Source of the DNA: an uncultured Selenomonadaceae bacterium
GTDB lineage: Bacteria > Bacillota > Negativicutes > Selenomonadales > Selenomonadaceae
Reading direction: 5' to 3'
DNA: 41,512 nt
Assembly (NCBI GenBank): GCA_910579115.1
Contig: CAJTSO010000016.1
Location: 1-41,512 of the forward strand
Below the pieces are notes generated by a model that did not search any database, had not been told where the DNA came from, and was given only the letters and a program-made list of their open reading frames with translations. This document shows positions 15,775 through 24,032 of this stretch, piece after piece. Position numbers and translations under genes: made by a program. Each line of letters opens with the position of its first letter. The first letter of the stretch is position 1.

Positions 15775-15803
15775 AGTATATCACGCGGGTAAAACTATTG
15801 CAA
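15775..15803 (-). promoter_or_regulatory. Promoter of the antisense antitoxin RNA
   Basis: On the minus strand TTGCAA (15803-15798), 17-base spacer, TATACT (15780-15775). Confidence 0.8.
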
Positions 15804-16005
15804 ATTATTTCTTCTTCAATACCGGCCTCACTGTTGGAAAGCAATGATTTTTCTTTTCCAGCCGGAATGATCATAGCTATCCCCCTGCGTTCCCCGCTAA
15901 TCCCCAGCTTTTCCACAATTTACTCCCCATGTGGAAAACTTTTGTGGAAAAGTGTGGAAAACTGCTTTATGCAATAGGAGCTCCGCCTGTTCTTCGTCCA
16001 GCTTT

Positions 16006-16746
16006 TCAGAGGCCGGCCGCTGCCGCCGGGAGAACCGTCCCAATGGGCTGGCGGATAACCAGCTCCGCGGCCCGGTCGGCGCCGGTAGCCGTCATGTTGA
16101 TAACCACCAGGTGGCTGCCCCGGAAATACCGGATGAAGCTGGCCGCCGGCTGTACCACCAGGGAAGTCCCTCCGATGATCAGCGTATCCGCCGCAGCGAT
16201 GGCCGAAACGGCCCCCTCTATGACGCCGCCGTTCAAGGGCTCCTCATAGAGCACCACATCCGGCTTTACCCGGCCGCCGCACTTATCGCAGCAGGGGATC
16301 GGCTGGTGGGTAATGATGTGCTCCACCGGGTAAAACTCCCCGCAGCTTTCGCAGTAATTTCTCAGGGTACTGCCGTGGAGCTCGTAGACCCGCTTGCTTC
16401 CCGCCTGCTGATGGAGCCCGTCGATATTTTGGGTGACGATCGCCGCCAGCCGTCCCAGCTCCTCCAGCCGGGCCAGAGCCAGATGGGCCCCGTTGGGCTT
16501 CGCCTCCCGGTTGATGAGCTTTTCCCGGTAGAAGGAGAAAAATTCCTCCGGGTACTTCTCATAGAAGGTGTGGCTCACCAGCTCCTCCGGGGAAAAGGTG
16601 GCCTTGTACTTCTCGCTGTACAAGCCGTCCGCGCTGCGAAAGTCCGGGATCCCGCTTTCGGTGGAAACCCCGGCCCCGCCGAAAAACACCAGGCGATGGC
16701 TGTCCCGCAGGATCTCCGTAAGGGCCCTGAGCTCATCGCCGCTCAT
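16006..16746 (-). CDS. cobB: NAD-dependent protein deacylase, Sir2 family
   Basis: A 246-residue sirtuin that removes acyl groups from lysines using NAD+. NAD-binding GAGVSTESGIPDFRS near the N-terminus, TQNIDGLH with the catalytic His context (ELHGS), and a four-Cys zinc site CESCGEFY...CDKCGG are all present. GTSLVVQPAA near the C-terminus closes the Rossmann fold. Length fits bacterial class III/U sirtuins. Its ATG overlaps the stop of the upstream Ppx/GppA gene (ATGA). It ends a four-gene run: VanW-like, TauE/SafE, Ppx/GppA, sirtuin. Confidence 0.94.
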   Translation of the reverse strand: MSGDELRALTEILRDSHRLVFFGGAGVSTESGIPDFRSADGLYSEKYKATFSPEELVSHTFYEKYPEEFFSFYREKLINREAKPNGAHLALARLEELGRLAAIVTQNIDGLHQQAGSKRVYELHGSTLRNYCESCGEFYPVEHIITHQPIPCCDKCGGRVKPDVVLYEEPLNGGVIEGAVSAIAAADTLIIGGTSLVVQPAASFIRYFRGSHLVVINMTATGADRAAELVIRQPIGTVLPAAAAGL

Positions 16747-17660
16747 TTCAAAATCTCCCCGTAAATAAAGCCTTCCCTTACGCCGCTGTCGCTGTAAATA
16801 AGGGTTTCCGCCTCAAAGTGGCCGGTTATCACCTCCACGATGGCCAAACCCGGCAGCAGAGTATGGAGTCTGTCGGCGGCCGCCCGAAAAAATTTGGCCA
16901 GATCGTCCTCGCCGGGCGCCCGGTCCCTCAGCAGCCCGGTAATCATCCCCGGCAGACGCCCCACCTCCAGGGGAACGCCCCCGGAATCATTTCTCTCCGG
17001 CTGGCCGTAAAGCTGGTTGTAAAGGGCCGCCGTCCCCTTCATGGTCCCTCCGATGCCGATGATTTCCTTGCTGTGCAGATGGGACAGGGCCGCTTCCCCC
17101 TCAATTATGCCTTTTGCCTCCCGGACTATCTCCCCCAGCTCGGCGGTGGAAGGCAGAATATCCCCGCAGAATTGCCGGTGCAGGGACAGGGACCCCATGG
17201 GCAGGGACACCTTGTGGGCAATTACATTGTCGTAGAAAACCACTACCTCCGTAGAGGCTCCCCCCACATCGATCAACACCCCGTCCCCGGAGCCCCGGCC
17301 ATGGGTGGTCCCAATAAAATCATAAACTGCCTCTTCCTCACCGGTAAGCACCCGTACATCAAAGCCCGTTTCTTCCTTTATCCGCCGGAGAATTTCCTCC
17401 CTGTTTTCTGCCTTCCGCAGGGCCGCTGTGGCGAAAGCGTCCACCCGGGTAATGGAAAAGCTGTCCAAAAACCGCCGGTACTGTCCCAAAGCAACCAGCA
17501 GCCCGCTTACCCCCACGAGGTTTATCCGCCCGTCATCCATACAGGCCGCCAGCCCCAGAGCATGCTTCTTCTTCAAAACCATTTCCGCTTCTCCGCCCTT
17601 TATCTGATATAGGGCCAGACGGACAGTATTGGAGCCGATATCAATTAAAGCGTGAAACAT
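16743..17660 (-). CDS. Ppx/GppA-family phosphatase (exopolyphosphatase-like)
   Basis: A 305-residue actin-fold ASKHA protein. The P-loop-like ALIDIGSNTVRLALY starts the first lobe; VLTGEEEAVYDF and LIDVGGASTEVV form the second phosphate-binding region with the catalytic Glu in GEEEA; IIGIGGTMKG is the adenosine-side motif. The length matches single-module Ppx/GppA proteins without the HD extension. These hydrolyse polyphosphate or pppGpp; which one cannot be told. I chose the ATG at 17660 with GGGGAGG 9 bases upstream; the longer frame to 17786 reads into the preceding gene. Overlaps the sirtuin start. Confidence 0.9.
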   Translation of the reverse strand: MFHALIDIGSNTVRLALYQIKGGEAEMVLKKKHALGLAACMDDGRINLVGVSGLLVALGQYRRFLDSFSITRVDAFATAALRKAENREEILRRIKEETGFDVRVLTGEEEAVYDFIGTTHGRGSGDGVLIDVGGASTEVVVFYDNVIAHKVSLPMGSLSLHRQFCGDILPSTAELGEIVREAKGIIEGEAALSHLHSKEIIGIGGTMKGTAALYNQLYGQPERNDSGGVPLEVGRLPGMITGLLRDRAPGEDDLAKFFRAAADRLHTLLPGLAIVEVITGHFEAETLIYSDSGVREGFIYGEILK

Positions 17661-17674
17661 AAGGAAACCTCCCC

Positions 17675-18457
17675 TTAACCGGTGATCAAAGTGTAAATCT
17701 GCTTGCCAATCATGACGGACGTAACGATGAGGAACAGTGGACGGACATAGGCTGCGCCCTTTTTCAGGGCCATCACCGCCCCGCACTTTGCCCCCGCAAT
17801 CATGCTGAGCCCCATGGGAATTGAATAGGAAAAATCAACCTCCCCGATAAGGATAAAGAACAGCACCGAACCAAGATTGCTGGCAAAGTTTATGGCCCGG
17901 GCATTGGCGGCGGCCCGCAGGAAGTCAAAGCCGATGAGCAGGAAGGCAAACAGCAGGAAGCTCCCCGCCCCCGGCCCGAAAAAGCCGTCGTAAAAGCCTA
18001 TAATCCCGGAAGCCAGCAGGGAAAGCCGCAGGATGGCCGGGGTCAGGCCATTGTAATTGTTGTCCCGGCCCCACTCCTTCTTCATGACGCTGTAGACCGC
18101 CACCACCACCAGCAGAACTACCACCAGCGGCCGCAAAAAATCCGGCGGAACCTGCCGGAGGACAACGACTCCGCCAATGGAGCCGAAAAACGCCGCCGGG
18201 AAAAGGTACATCATCAAACTCATATCCACCTTGCCGGAGCGGAAAAAGGTAAAGGCCCCCATGGCCGCGCCCATTACCGCCGCCGCCTTGTTGGTGCCCA
18301 GGGCCAGCACCGGATCCAGGCCCGTCGCCAGCAGGGCCGGCACCGAGATGAGCCCGCCGCCTCCCACTACCGAGTCGATAAAAGCCGCCACAAATCCCAT
18401 TAACACCAGATACAAAACCATATCCCAGGAAGGGAATAAAGATATTACCTCTGCCAT
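17675..18457 (-). CDS. TauE/SafE (TSUP) family membrane exporter
   Basis: A 260-residue protein with about seven or eight helices. The TSUP signatures are clear: FVAAFIDSVVGGGGLISVPAL in the first half and GFYDGFFGPGAGSFLLFAF in the second, a typical inverted duplication. Family members export sulfite, sulfoacetate or related organosulfur anions; the substrate is unknown here. AAAGGT lies 9 bases before the ATG. It follows the VanW-like gene by 37 bases and precedes the Ppx/GppA gene by 14, so all are probably cotranscribed. Confidence 0.92.
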   Translation of the reverse strand: MAEVISLFPSWDMVLYLVLMGFVAAFIDSVVGGGGLISVPALLATGLDPVLALGTNKAAAVMGAAMGAFTFFRSGKVDMSLMMYLFPAAFFGSIGGVVVLRQVPPDFLRPLVVVLLVVVAVYSVMKKEWGRDNNYNGLTPAILRLSLLASGIIGFYDGFFGPGAGSFLLFAFLLIGFDFLRAAANARAINFASNLGSVLFFILIGEVDFSYSIPMGLSMIAGAKCGAVMALKKGAAYVRPLFLIVTSVMIGKQIYTLITG

Positions 18458-18494
18458 TTACTGTTACCTTTCAAAATTCCGGAATTTCGATTTT

Positions 18495-19850
18495 CTAATC
18501 CTCATCAGTTATCGGTTCTTCACCGGTTTCCAGTCCTTCACCAATTACCAGGGCTTCCCCAACCGCCGTTTTTTTCATCCGATCCTCCCCGATAAGCTCC
18601 CGGAAAAGCTCCGTCCCGCTGTGGGTATAGCGGCGGGTAACGGTAGTCACCCCGTATTCGGGATCCTCCGGATCGTCGGCCTGCTCCACCACCAGCTCGA
18701 TCCGGGCTCCGGCCAGATCCGCCGAGGCTCCCAGTATATCCACCGTCAGCAGCCCGTCCCTGGCATAGGTGACGATGTAAGCGTTGTGATCGAAGCGGTT
18801 TTTAAGGATAAGATCCTCCTGACGGCCATGGGCAAAAGCCACGAACCCGGCTGGCACCCCCTCGATCCCAAAGTTCCCGTCCCCCGCCTCCCGCTGGGAA
18901 ATGACGAAACCTCCGTGGAGGGCGCTGCCGTAGAGACAGGACGCCAGAATATCCAGAGCGCGCTGCTCGTCTCCGGTATAATTGCCCCCGTTGACCCCCG
19001 GGAAATAATCCCCCATCAGATCGTTGAAGGACAGCCTTGTATCAGCGCGGAAAATCTTTTGGTCCAACGCCCTGGCCGCCTTTTCCAGGATCTTTCCCCG
19101 GGGTGAATCTTTGTCATAGGACAGGGAAAAGCTTCCCATCAGGGTATCGATGGCCGCCAGATCCTCATCGGTTACCGCCGGCTGCGCTTCCACCGGCTCC
19201 ACATTGAGCCGCCGGGGATATTCCAGCGTCTGAAGCTCCGCCCCGATGCTCTCAAACCACTGGTCCGTGGTCAGCCTCAGCCCCGTGCTCGCCTTGCCCC
19301 GGACAATGGTGCCCCCGTCAGACAGCAGCAGGGAAGCATCCTTCACCGGCCGCCTGATCAGCTTCTCCAGGGGAGCAACTTTGGCCGACAGCTTCTCCCG
19401 GTCATAGGATATTACCGGCGTGACCTCCCCCCCCCGGCAGGCGGTAGTCACAACCTCCAGCGCATTGACGATAATATTGCTTTCCCGGCCGATCAACAGC
19501 GCCTTTTCCACTACCGCCGCCGAATCAAGCCGCAAATCGATATCCTTGGGGGCAATCTGGAAAAAATCCTTGCCGTAAACCAGCACCAGCGCGTTTTTTG
19601 CCATGGGCTGGCGGGAATCCCGCCGAATGATATTCTCCGCGTCAGAGCCGCTAAGCCCCGAAAGATCAAGCCCCCGGTAACTGACTCCGAAGGCGATCCG
19701 ATCGCTGACCATGAAGCTGCCTACCCAGAAGCCCCCGATGAAAATTACCCCAAAAAACACCGCCAAAAAGAGGGTGGCGATAAAGCCCAGCTGAATACCG
19801 CCCCCGGGATCCTTCCCCGGGGCAGAGTAATCCCTGACCGTCAAATCCAC
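18495..19850 (-). CDS. VanW-family protein with membrane anchor
   Basis: A 451-residue protein with one N-terminal membrane helix (about 23-47) and an extracytoplasmic part. After the helix comes a peptidoglycan-binding-type domain (about 60-250), then the VanW core with FNDLMGDYFPGVNGGNYTGD and ALDILASCLYGSALHGGF...ERR-like region. The C-terminus (VTRRYTHSGTELFRELIGED) is the G5-like/beta tail usually seen in these proteins. Function is unknown; VanW is an accessory gene of vanB clusters, but no van genes occur here. The start is GTG at 19850, only 2 bases after GGAG; a TTG two codons later has better spacing. Confidence 0.83.
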   Translation of the reverse strand: MDLTVRDYSAPGKDPGGGIQLGFIATLFLAVFFGVIFIGGFWVGSFMVSDRIAFGVSYRGLDLSGLSGSDAENIIRRDSRQPMAKNALVLVYGKDFFQIAPKDIDLRLDSAAVVEKALLIGRESNIIVNALEVVTTACRGGEVTPVISYDREKLSAKVAPLEKLIRRPVKDASLLLSDGGTIVRGKASTGLRLTTDQWFESIGAELQTLEYPRRLNVEPVEAQPAVTDEDLAAIDTLMGSFSLSYDKDSPRGKILEKAARALDQKIFRADTRLSFNDLMGDYFPGVNGGNYTGDEQRALDILASCLYGSALHGGFVISQREAGDGNFGIEGVPAGFVAFAHGRQEDLILKNRFDHNAYIVTYARDGLLTVDILGASADLAGARIELVVEQADDPEDPEYGVTTVTRRYTHSGTELFRELIGEDRMKKTAVGEALVIGEGLETGEEPITDED

Positions 19851-19898
19851 CGCTCCTTTCTGTCCTGTACCAGCGAAACACTGTATACTTATTGTATT

Positions 19899-19927
19899 AT
19901 TATATTAAAGATACGCTTCCGGCGCAA
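19899..19927 (-). promoter_or_regulatory. Promoter of the VanW-TauE-Ppx-sirtuin run
   Basis: Minus strand TTGCGC (19927-19922), 17-base spacer, TATAAT (19904-19899), 49 bases before the GTG start. Confidence 0.75.
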
Positions 19928-19981
19928 TAAGCTCAATAGGCATATATAAGGCTGCAAAACGAGCCTGAACAAATAAAAGAC

Positions 19982-20010
19982 TTGCTTTTATATTCCAAAA
20001 AATTTAGAAT
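19982..20010 (+). promoter_or_regulatory. Promoter of the YgbA-like gene
   Basis: TTGCTT (19982-19987), 17-base spacer, TAGAAT (20005-20010), 37 bases before the ATG; divergent from the VanW promoter. Confidence 0.7.
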
Positions 20011-20046
20011 ATGAGGAAAGTCTGCATTACAAGGGAGAACTGTGTT

Positions 20047-20547
20047 ATGGGTTTTATGGATTCACTGAAGGGGGCCATGGGCAAAATTCTGCCCAACCGG
20101 GAGAAGCTTGCCATTCGCAACAACGTCCCCAAGGAAAAAGAGAACATCAAGAAGTCCTTCGGTGTCTATTGCAATAAAAATCACGGTACCAGTGAAGGCC
20201 ACCTCTGCAACAAGTGCAACGCCCTTCTGCTCCGCATCATGACAAAGATGAAAGCCTGCCCCTACGGGACCCAGGCAAAGCCCGTCTGCGAGATGTGCGA
20301 CGTGAAGTGCTTCGGGCCGGACATGAAGCAGTTCCTCACCATTCTCGAGGAAAGCAAGAACAAGATGCTCATGAAGCACCCCATGATGGCCGCCAAGCAC
20401 CGCCTGCTGAAGGCCGGTACCGGCTACGCCAAAAACGAGCAGGAAATGAAGAACAACGAAGCCGCCCGGGCCAGACGGATGGCGAAGCGGGAAAAAGCCA
20501 GAGCAAAAAAAGCCCAGGCTTCCTCCGATAAAAAGGAAGAAAAGTGA
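20047..20547 (+). CDS. Nitrous oxide-stimulated promoter family protein (YgbA-like)
   Basis: The 166-residue protein carries the YgbA/PF11756 pattern: VYCNKNHGT, LCNKCNALL, a CPYG, then CEMCDVKCF and MLMKHPMMAAKHRL. Conserved cysteines and histidines suggest a metal or Fe-S site. In gamma-proteobacteria the gene belongs to the NsrR nitrosative-stress regulon; no NsrR site is obvious here. The C-terminal 35 residues are an Arg/Lys/Ala/Glu-rich tail absent from short homologues. The ATG at 20047 has GGGAG 10 bases upstream; an ATG 36 bases earlier has none. Confidence 0.88.
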   Translation: MGFMDSLKGAMGKILPNREKLAIRNNVPKEKENIKKSFGVYCNKNHGTSEGHLCNKCNALLLRIMTKMKACPYGTQAKPVCEMCDVKCFGPDMKQFLTILEESKNKMLMKHPMMAAKHRLLKAGTGYAKNEQEMKNNEAARARRMAKREKARAKKAQASSDKKEEK

Positions 20548-20565
20548 ATCTTCCACAGAAAATTC

Positions 20566-20594
20566 TTGCCAAAGAAATCTTTCTATGCTAAAAT
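20566..20594 (+). promoter_or_regulatory. Promoter of rpmB
   Basis: TTGCCA (20566-20571), 17-base spacer, TAAAAT (20589-20594). Confidence 0.75.
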
Positions 20595-20650
20595 ATTTTT
20601 GCTGTGTTTAAGATCTTAGTTTCAGCTTGTGGATTAAGGAGGTGCGTCCC

Positions 20651-20842
20651 ATGGCAAGTCTTTGCGAAGTATGCGGCAAAGGTATGATGACCGGCATGAG
20701 CGTCAGTCACTCCCACCTGAAGACTCGTCGCAAATGGAAGCCGAACATCCAGCATGTTCGCGCTGTTGTGGACGGCAAGATCAAGTACATCAATGTCTGC
20801 ACGCGTTGCCTGCGTTCCGGCAAGGTTCAGCGTTCCCTGTAA
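20651..20842 (+). CDS. rpmB: 50S ribosomal protein L28
   Basis: A 63-residue L28 of the large ribosomal subunit: CEVCGKGMMTGMSVSHSH, then TRRKWKPNIQHVRA and NVCTRCLRSGKV. Both CxxC pairs are present (the zinc-binding C+ form). AAGGAGGTG stands 8 bases before the ATG at 20651, and a terminator follows, so it is monocistronic, as usual in Firmicutes. Confidence 0.98.
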   Translation: MASLCEVCGKGMMTGMSVSHSHLKTRRKWKPNIQHVRAVVDGKIKYINVCTRCLRSGKVQRSL

Positions 20843-20867
20843 TAACGCTATTCAGAAATGGCAGATT

Positions 20868-20898
20868 AGCCGGCTGATTTTTATCAGCCGGTTTTTTT
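20868..20898. terminator. Terminator after rpmB, also facing yihY
   Basis: Stem CCGGCTGAT/ATCAGCCGG with loop TTTT and T7 downstream. Confidence 0.9.
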
Positions 20899-20908
20899 GC
20901 GCCCTCTT

Positions 20909-21934
20909 TTACTCCTCAGCCTCCGGCAAAGGCAGCTCCCCCTCTTCCCCCGGCGGCAGCTCCGCTTCTTTTCGGAGAGACTTTTCCTCCACCGTATTCT
21001 CATAAGCCAGCAGCAGGTAGCCGCCGCAGACGATCAGCCCGGAAATGACTCTCAGCCAGACGATGAGCAGAACGATGCCGAAAAGAGAGCCGTACAGGGG
21101 ACCCAGCAGGGAATAATTCGCCATGTAATAGCTGTAGCCTCCGGCGGAAACCATCCACAGAACCGCCACCGCCAGCCCCATGTAAAAAGATCGTCCCCAG
21201 CTGTGCCGGTGAAACCGGCTGGGAGCATACCGATAAAACATAGTCAGGATTATCAGCAGAAGAACAAAGGGGACAGAATAGAGAATTATGTTCCACAGAT
21301 AAAGGGGCGCCCGGGTGAGAAGTTCGAGAACGGGATAATCCTCCGCTACGAAGTGAAGACTGTAAAAAATCAGATTGCCGGACAACATGAGGAGGAAGCT
21401 CAGCCCGATGATCCCCACCATCCCGACGGCGAAAAGCAACGACTTGAAACGGACGGTGAGCCACACCCTTGAATAGCGCAAAACCGGCGCGTAGCGGCTG
21501 AGATAATTCTCCGGGTCAGCGGCCTGAACGAGCACGGCGATCCCCTGAGTAGAGGCCCAGGCGGTAAAGATAAGGCTGAGGGCTCCGGCCACGGATATTT
21601 CCCTTATTCGCGAAGCCAGGATAATATCGATCTGGTCGTTTAAGATCTTTGACAGATCGTAGGGCAGGGCGTCGATCAGCTGATGGATCAGCCCCAGCTC
21701 AGTGGCGTACTGTCCCGCCGCCGGCTCCAGCCCCAGAGGCAGGGACATAATAGCATTCTTTATGGCAGCGCTGTACGGAGCTACCAGCAAAAAGGTTATA
21801 TTCAAGAGAAGCATGAGGAAAGGAACGGCGTTCAAAATAAGATAGTAGGCCGCCTCCGACGACAGGGAAAAAATGCTGTTCTCCCGATTAAGGTTCCTCA
21901 TATAGCCGCAAAATAATTTAAGCTTTTCCCACAT
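20909..21934 (-). CDS. yihY: YihY/BrkB family inner-membrane protein
   Basis: A 341-residue polytopic membrane protein of the YihY/virulence factor BrkB family (once misnamed RNase BN). About six helices; family features are AAYYLILNAVPFLMLLL near residue 30, WASTQGIAVLVQAADPEN near 145 and RYAPSRFHRHSWG near 240, with a C-terminal Glu/Pro-rich tail. Function is unknown; transport has been proposed. AAGGAGGG lies 8 bases before the ATG. Single gene. Confidence 0.92.
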   Translation of the reverse strand: MWEKLKLFCGYMRNLNRENSIFSLSSEAAYYLILNAVPFLMLLLNITFLLVAPYSAAIKNAIMSLPLGLEPAAGQYATELGLIHQLIDALPYDLSKILNDQIDIILASRIREISVAGALSLIFTAWASTQGIAVLVQAADPENYLSRYAPVLRYSRVWLTVRFKSLLFAVGMVGIIGLSFLLMLSGNLIFYSLHFVAEDYPVLELLTRAPLYLWNIILYSVPFVLLLIILTMFYRYAPSRFHRHSWGRSFYMGLAVAVLWMVSAGGYSYYMANYSLLGPLYGSLFGIVLLIVWLRVISGLIVCGGYLLLAYENTVEEKSLRKEAELPPGEEGELPLPEAEE

Positions 21935-22011
21935 TCAAATTCCCTCCTTACCAGATAATTATACCGGCATTTGACTGTCGAATGCAAATCAGGGGAAATA
22001 GCTTTCCCATT

Positions 22012-22365
22012 TCACCCCTCAGGCTTGACTAACTCACTTAATAAGTCCGAGCGAAGCGATGGACGAATTTAGTGAGTGTCATGCGACAACCTTAGTGATT
22101 AAGTGCTCAGGCCAAAACCCAAAGCCTCCCCTTTAGGGGAGGTGCCTGAAGGGCGGAGGGGTGACAGATTAGGCGAGAGGCTCACGCACCCCTCAGGCTC
22201 CTGCGGAGCCAGCTCCCCTTGAGGGGAGCCTATGAGACCGATTAGCAGCTGCCGCTTCACTTGTTAAGTGCTCATGCCAACTACTTAGAGAGACTGAACG
22301 CAGTGAAAGCTGAACTTAACAGTTTGTAAGAGGCGGCACATCGTCAGATGTGCCGGAGAGGGCAC
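22012..22365. repeat. Cluster of palindromic repeats (families A, B and C)
   Basis: The 516-bp gap between yihY and the adenosyltransferase gene is mostly repeats. A family C element (about 22026-22085) has ends ACTCACTTAA and TTTAGTGAGT and recurs at about 23030-23090. Family A hairpins lie at about 22122-22165 and 22191-22230. A family B element at 22270-22333 is the inverted partner of 1-63. A small hairpin GGCACATC/GATGTGCC (22335-22355) recurs at 23950-23970. No gene is seen. Confidence 0.75.
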
Positions 22366-22400
22366 TTGCCTCCTCTATAGGGAAGGGCAGCCTGCTTTCC

Positions 22401-22443
22401 CATAAAAAATGACCGTGCCGCTCCGGCACGATCATTTTTTATG
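22401..22443. terminator. Bidirectional terminator after the adenosyltransferase gene
   Basis: CATAAAAAATGACCGTGCC / GGCACGATCATTTTTTATG forms a nearly perfect 19-bp stem around GCTCC-type loop, with A6/T6 flanks. Confidence 0.9.
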
Positions 22444-22450
22444 TACTGAT

Positions 22451-22951
22451 TCAGCCCTTATGCTCCTCAAGGCGCATGAGCATGAAGAGGTAGTCGCTGA
22501 GGCGGTTTATGTAGAGCCGGTCGCTTTCGTGGACAGCCTCCGCCTTTGCCAGGCGGAGCATCTGCCGCTCGGCCCGGCGGGCCGTGGTGCGGGCCAGGTC
22601 AAGGCAAGCGCCGCCCTTTGTGTCCCCGGGCACCAGAAAGGAGGCCAGCTTGCCGACAATCCCCTCTATCTCGTCGATGCCATGCTCCAGATCGGCCACC
22701 TGGGCCTCCTTGATGTAGGGCTCGTTACCAAGGCTGGCAATATCGGCCATAAAGAGAGCCACATTCTTTTGCAGGGCGAAAATCTTCTGCCGGACCTCCT
22801 CCTTTTCGCAGAAGGCCCGGGCCATGCCCAGCGCGGAGTTCATTTCATCGATGATGCCGTAGGTTTCTACCCGAAGGGAGTCCTTGTCCACTCGCTGGCC
22901 GGTATAGAGGCCGGTCTGTCCCTTGTCGCCGGTTTTTGTATAAACACCCAT
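22451..22951 (-). CDS. Cob(I)alamin adenosyltransferase, PduO type
   Basis: The 166-residue enzyme transfers the adenosyl group of ATP to cob(I)alamin, giving coenzyme B12. The N-terminal ATP loop VYTKTGDKGQTGLYTG and later family features YGIIDEMNSALG and ARTTARRAERQM (the conserved R..R..ER helix) and NRLSDYLFML are all present. PduO-type enzymes are trimeric and about this length. GGAGGG lies 7 bases before the ATG. It stands alone, so no B12-dependent partner is indicated; Negativicutes commonly use methylmalonyl-CoA mutase. Confidence 0.95.
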   Translation of the reverse strand: MGVYTKTGDKGQTGLYTGQRVDKDSLRVETYGIIDEMNSALGMARAFCEKEEVRQKIFALQKNVALFMADIASLGNEPYIKEAQVADLEHGIDEIEGIVGKLASFLVPGDTKGGACLDLARTTARRAERQMLRLAKAEAVHESDRLYINRLSDYLFMLMRLEEHKG

Positions 22952-22968
22952 TTGTCAACCCTCCATGC

Positions 22969-22997
22969 TTTATATTGTAGTAAAGGCGGCATAGCAA
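22969..22997 (-). promoter_or_regulatory. Promoter of the adenosyltransferase gene
   Basis: Minus strand TTGCTA (22997-22992), 17-base spacer, TATAAA (22974-22969), 18 bases before the start codon. A very short leader rules out a cobalamin riboswitch. Confidence 0.65.
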
Positions 22998-23024
22998 CCT
23001 GCTGCGCTTGTCCGCAAATCCCGA

Positions 23025-23280
23025 CCGGCTGACTGACTCACTTAATGCATTCGAAGAAATGATGGACGAATTTAGTGAGTGTCATGCAGACGGCCTTAGC
23101 GATTGCCGAGTCGCAAGACGCTGGCAGAGCTTAGTAGTTTGCAGGGGCTGCCGGCGTAGCCGACTGGGGGTACAGTAAATCTACCGACTTCCTTGTCTTT
23201 TCACCCCTCCGGTCTCCGGCCTACGCCTTCGACCACCTCCCCTAAAGAGGAGGCTTCCCGGAGTTGGCGGCCTGGGAGCC
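23025..23280. repeat. Palindromic repeats (families C and A, partial B)
   Basis: The family C copy at about 23030-23090 matches 22026-22085 closely (GATGGACGAATTTAGTGAGT shared exactly). A partial family B end (GCTTAGTAGTTTGCA) lies near 23128, and an A-type hairpin pair at about 23205-23260 (CACCCCTCCGGT...CCTCCCCTAAAGAGGAGG). No gene in the gap 22998-23351. Confidence 0.7.
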
Positions 23281-23351
23281 TGAGGGATGAAATAAGCCAA
23301 CAGCTCGTATTGTCCGCTTTCGGTAAAATCCCCGGAGCTTCCGGCGGAAAA

Positions 23352-23774
23352 TTATTCAAAAATCTCGGTGCCGTTGAAGAAGATGGCGATTTCCCGGGCG
23401 GCGGATTCCGGCGCATCGGAAGCGTGAACGGCGTTCTCCCCCTTGGAAGCGGCGTAGAGCTTGCGGATGGTGCCTTCCGCGGCTTCCTTCGGATCGGTCT
23501 TGCCGTTTAGCTCCCGAACCCTGGCGATGGCATCCTCACCGGCGAGCACCATAGCCACGATGGGCCCGCTGGTCATGAAGGATTCCAACTCCCCGTAGTA
23601 GGGGCGGCCGATATGCTCCACATAGTGCTTGGCGGCAACCTCCTTGGTCATCTTCATCAGGCGTATGGCCAGGATCTTCAAACCGGCCTGTTCATAAATC
23701 CTGATGATGTCGCCGGTGTGACCTGCCTGGTAAGCGTCTGGTTTCACGAGTACGAGGGTCTTTTCAATTGCCAT
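23352..23774 (-). CDS. ndk: Nucleoside diphosphate kinase
   Basis: A 140-residue Ndk, which moves the gamma phosphate between nucleoside triphosphates and diphosphates through a phospho-histidine. KTLVLVKPDA at the N-terminus, the active-site NAVHASDAPESA with its catalytic His, and EIAIFF near the end are all intact. AAAGGAG lies 9 bases before the ATG. A single gene driven by a promoter that carries the shared AATTGC-N3-GCAATT palindrome. Confidence 0.97.
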   Translation of the reverse strand: MAIEKTLVLVKPDAYQAGHTGDIIRIYEQAGLKILAIRLMKMTKEVAAKHYVEHIGRPYYGELESFMTSGPIVAMVLAGEDAIARVRELNGKTDPKEAAEGTIRKLYAASKGENAVHASDAPESAAREIAIFFNGTEIFE

Positions 23775-23855
23775 TTTGTTGTTACTCCTTTTCTTTTGCA
23801 GAGATACTTCCTGGCGGCAGACTTTGATCGCCGCATTTTGAGCTTAACCTTACAT

Positions 23856-23892
23856 ATTATAATGCAATCTTTCAGGTAATTGCAAGGCAATT
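23856..23892 (-). promoter_or_regulatory. ndk promoter with palindromic operator-like block
   Basis: Minus strand: AATTGCCTTGCAATT (palindrome AATTGC-CTT-GCAATT), 16 bases, then TATAAT. TTGCAA within the palindrome serves as -35 with an 18-base spacer. The same 37-bp layout occurs at 27764-27800, 41237-41273 and 41259-41295, and with a weak -10 at 27979-28015. Confidence 0.75.
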
Positions 23893-23935
23893 ACCACAAA
23901 TTGGCCAAGTGACAGCAGGCTCCCCTGTAGAAGAT

Positions 23936-24024
23936 CCAATATGCCCTCTCCGGCACATCTGACGATGTGCCAGCTCTCCCTTTGGGAGAGCTGGCGGTCC
24001 GCAAGGACTGACTGAGAGGGCAGA
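23936..24024. repeat. Palindromic repeat downstream of the RNase H gene
   Basis: A family A unit (CTCTCCC...GGGAGAG, then GGTCCGCAAGGACTGACTGAGAGGG) preceded by the hairpin GGCACATCTGACGATGTGCC, a combination also found in 22335-22370. It ends 9 bases before the RNase H stop. Confidence 0.75.
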
Positions 24025-24032
24025 AAAATCCC

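Noticed and set aside
22998..23351. A cobalamin riboswitch for the adenosyltransferase gene
   Set aside because: The promoter lies only 18 bases before the start codon, and no B12 box is present in the repeat-rich gap.
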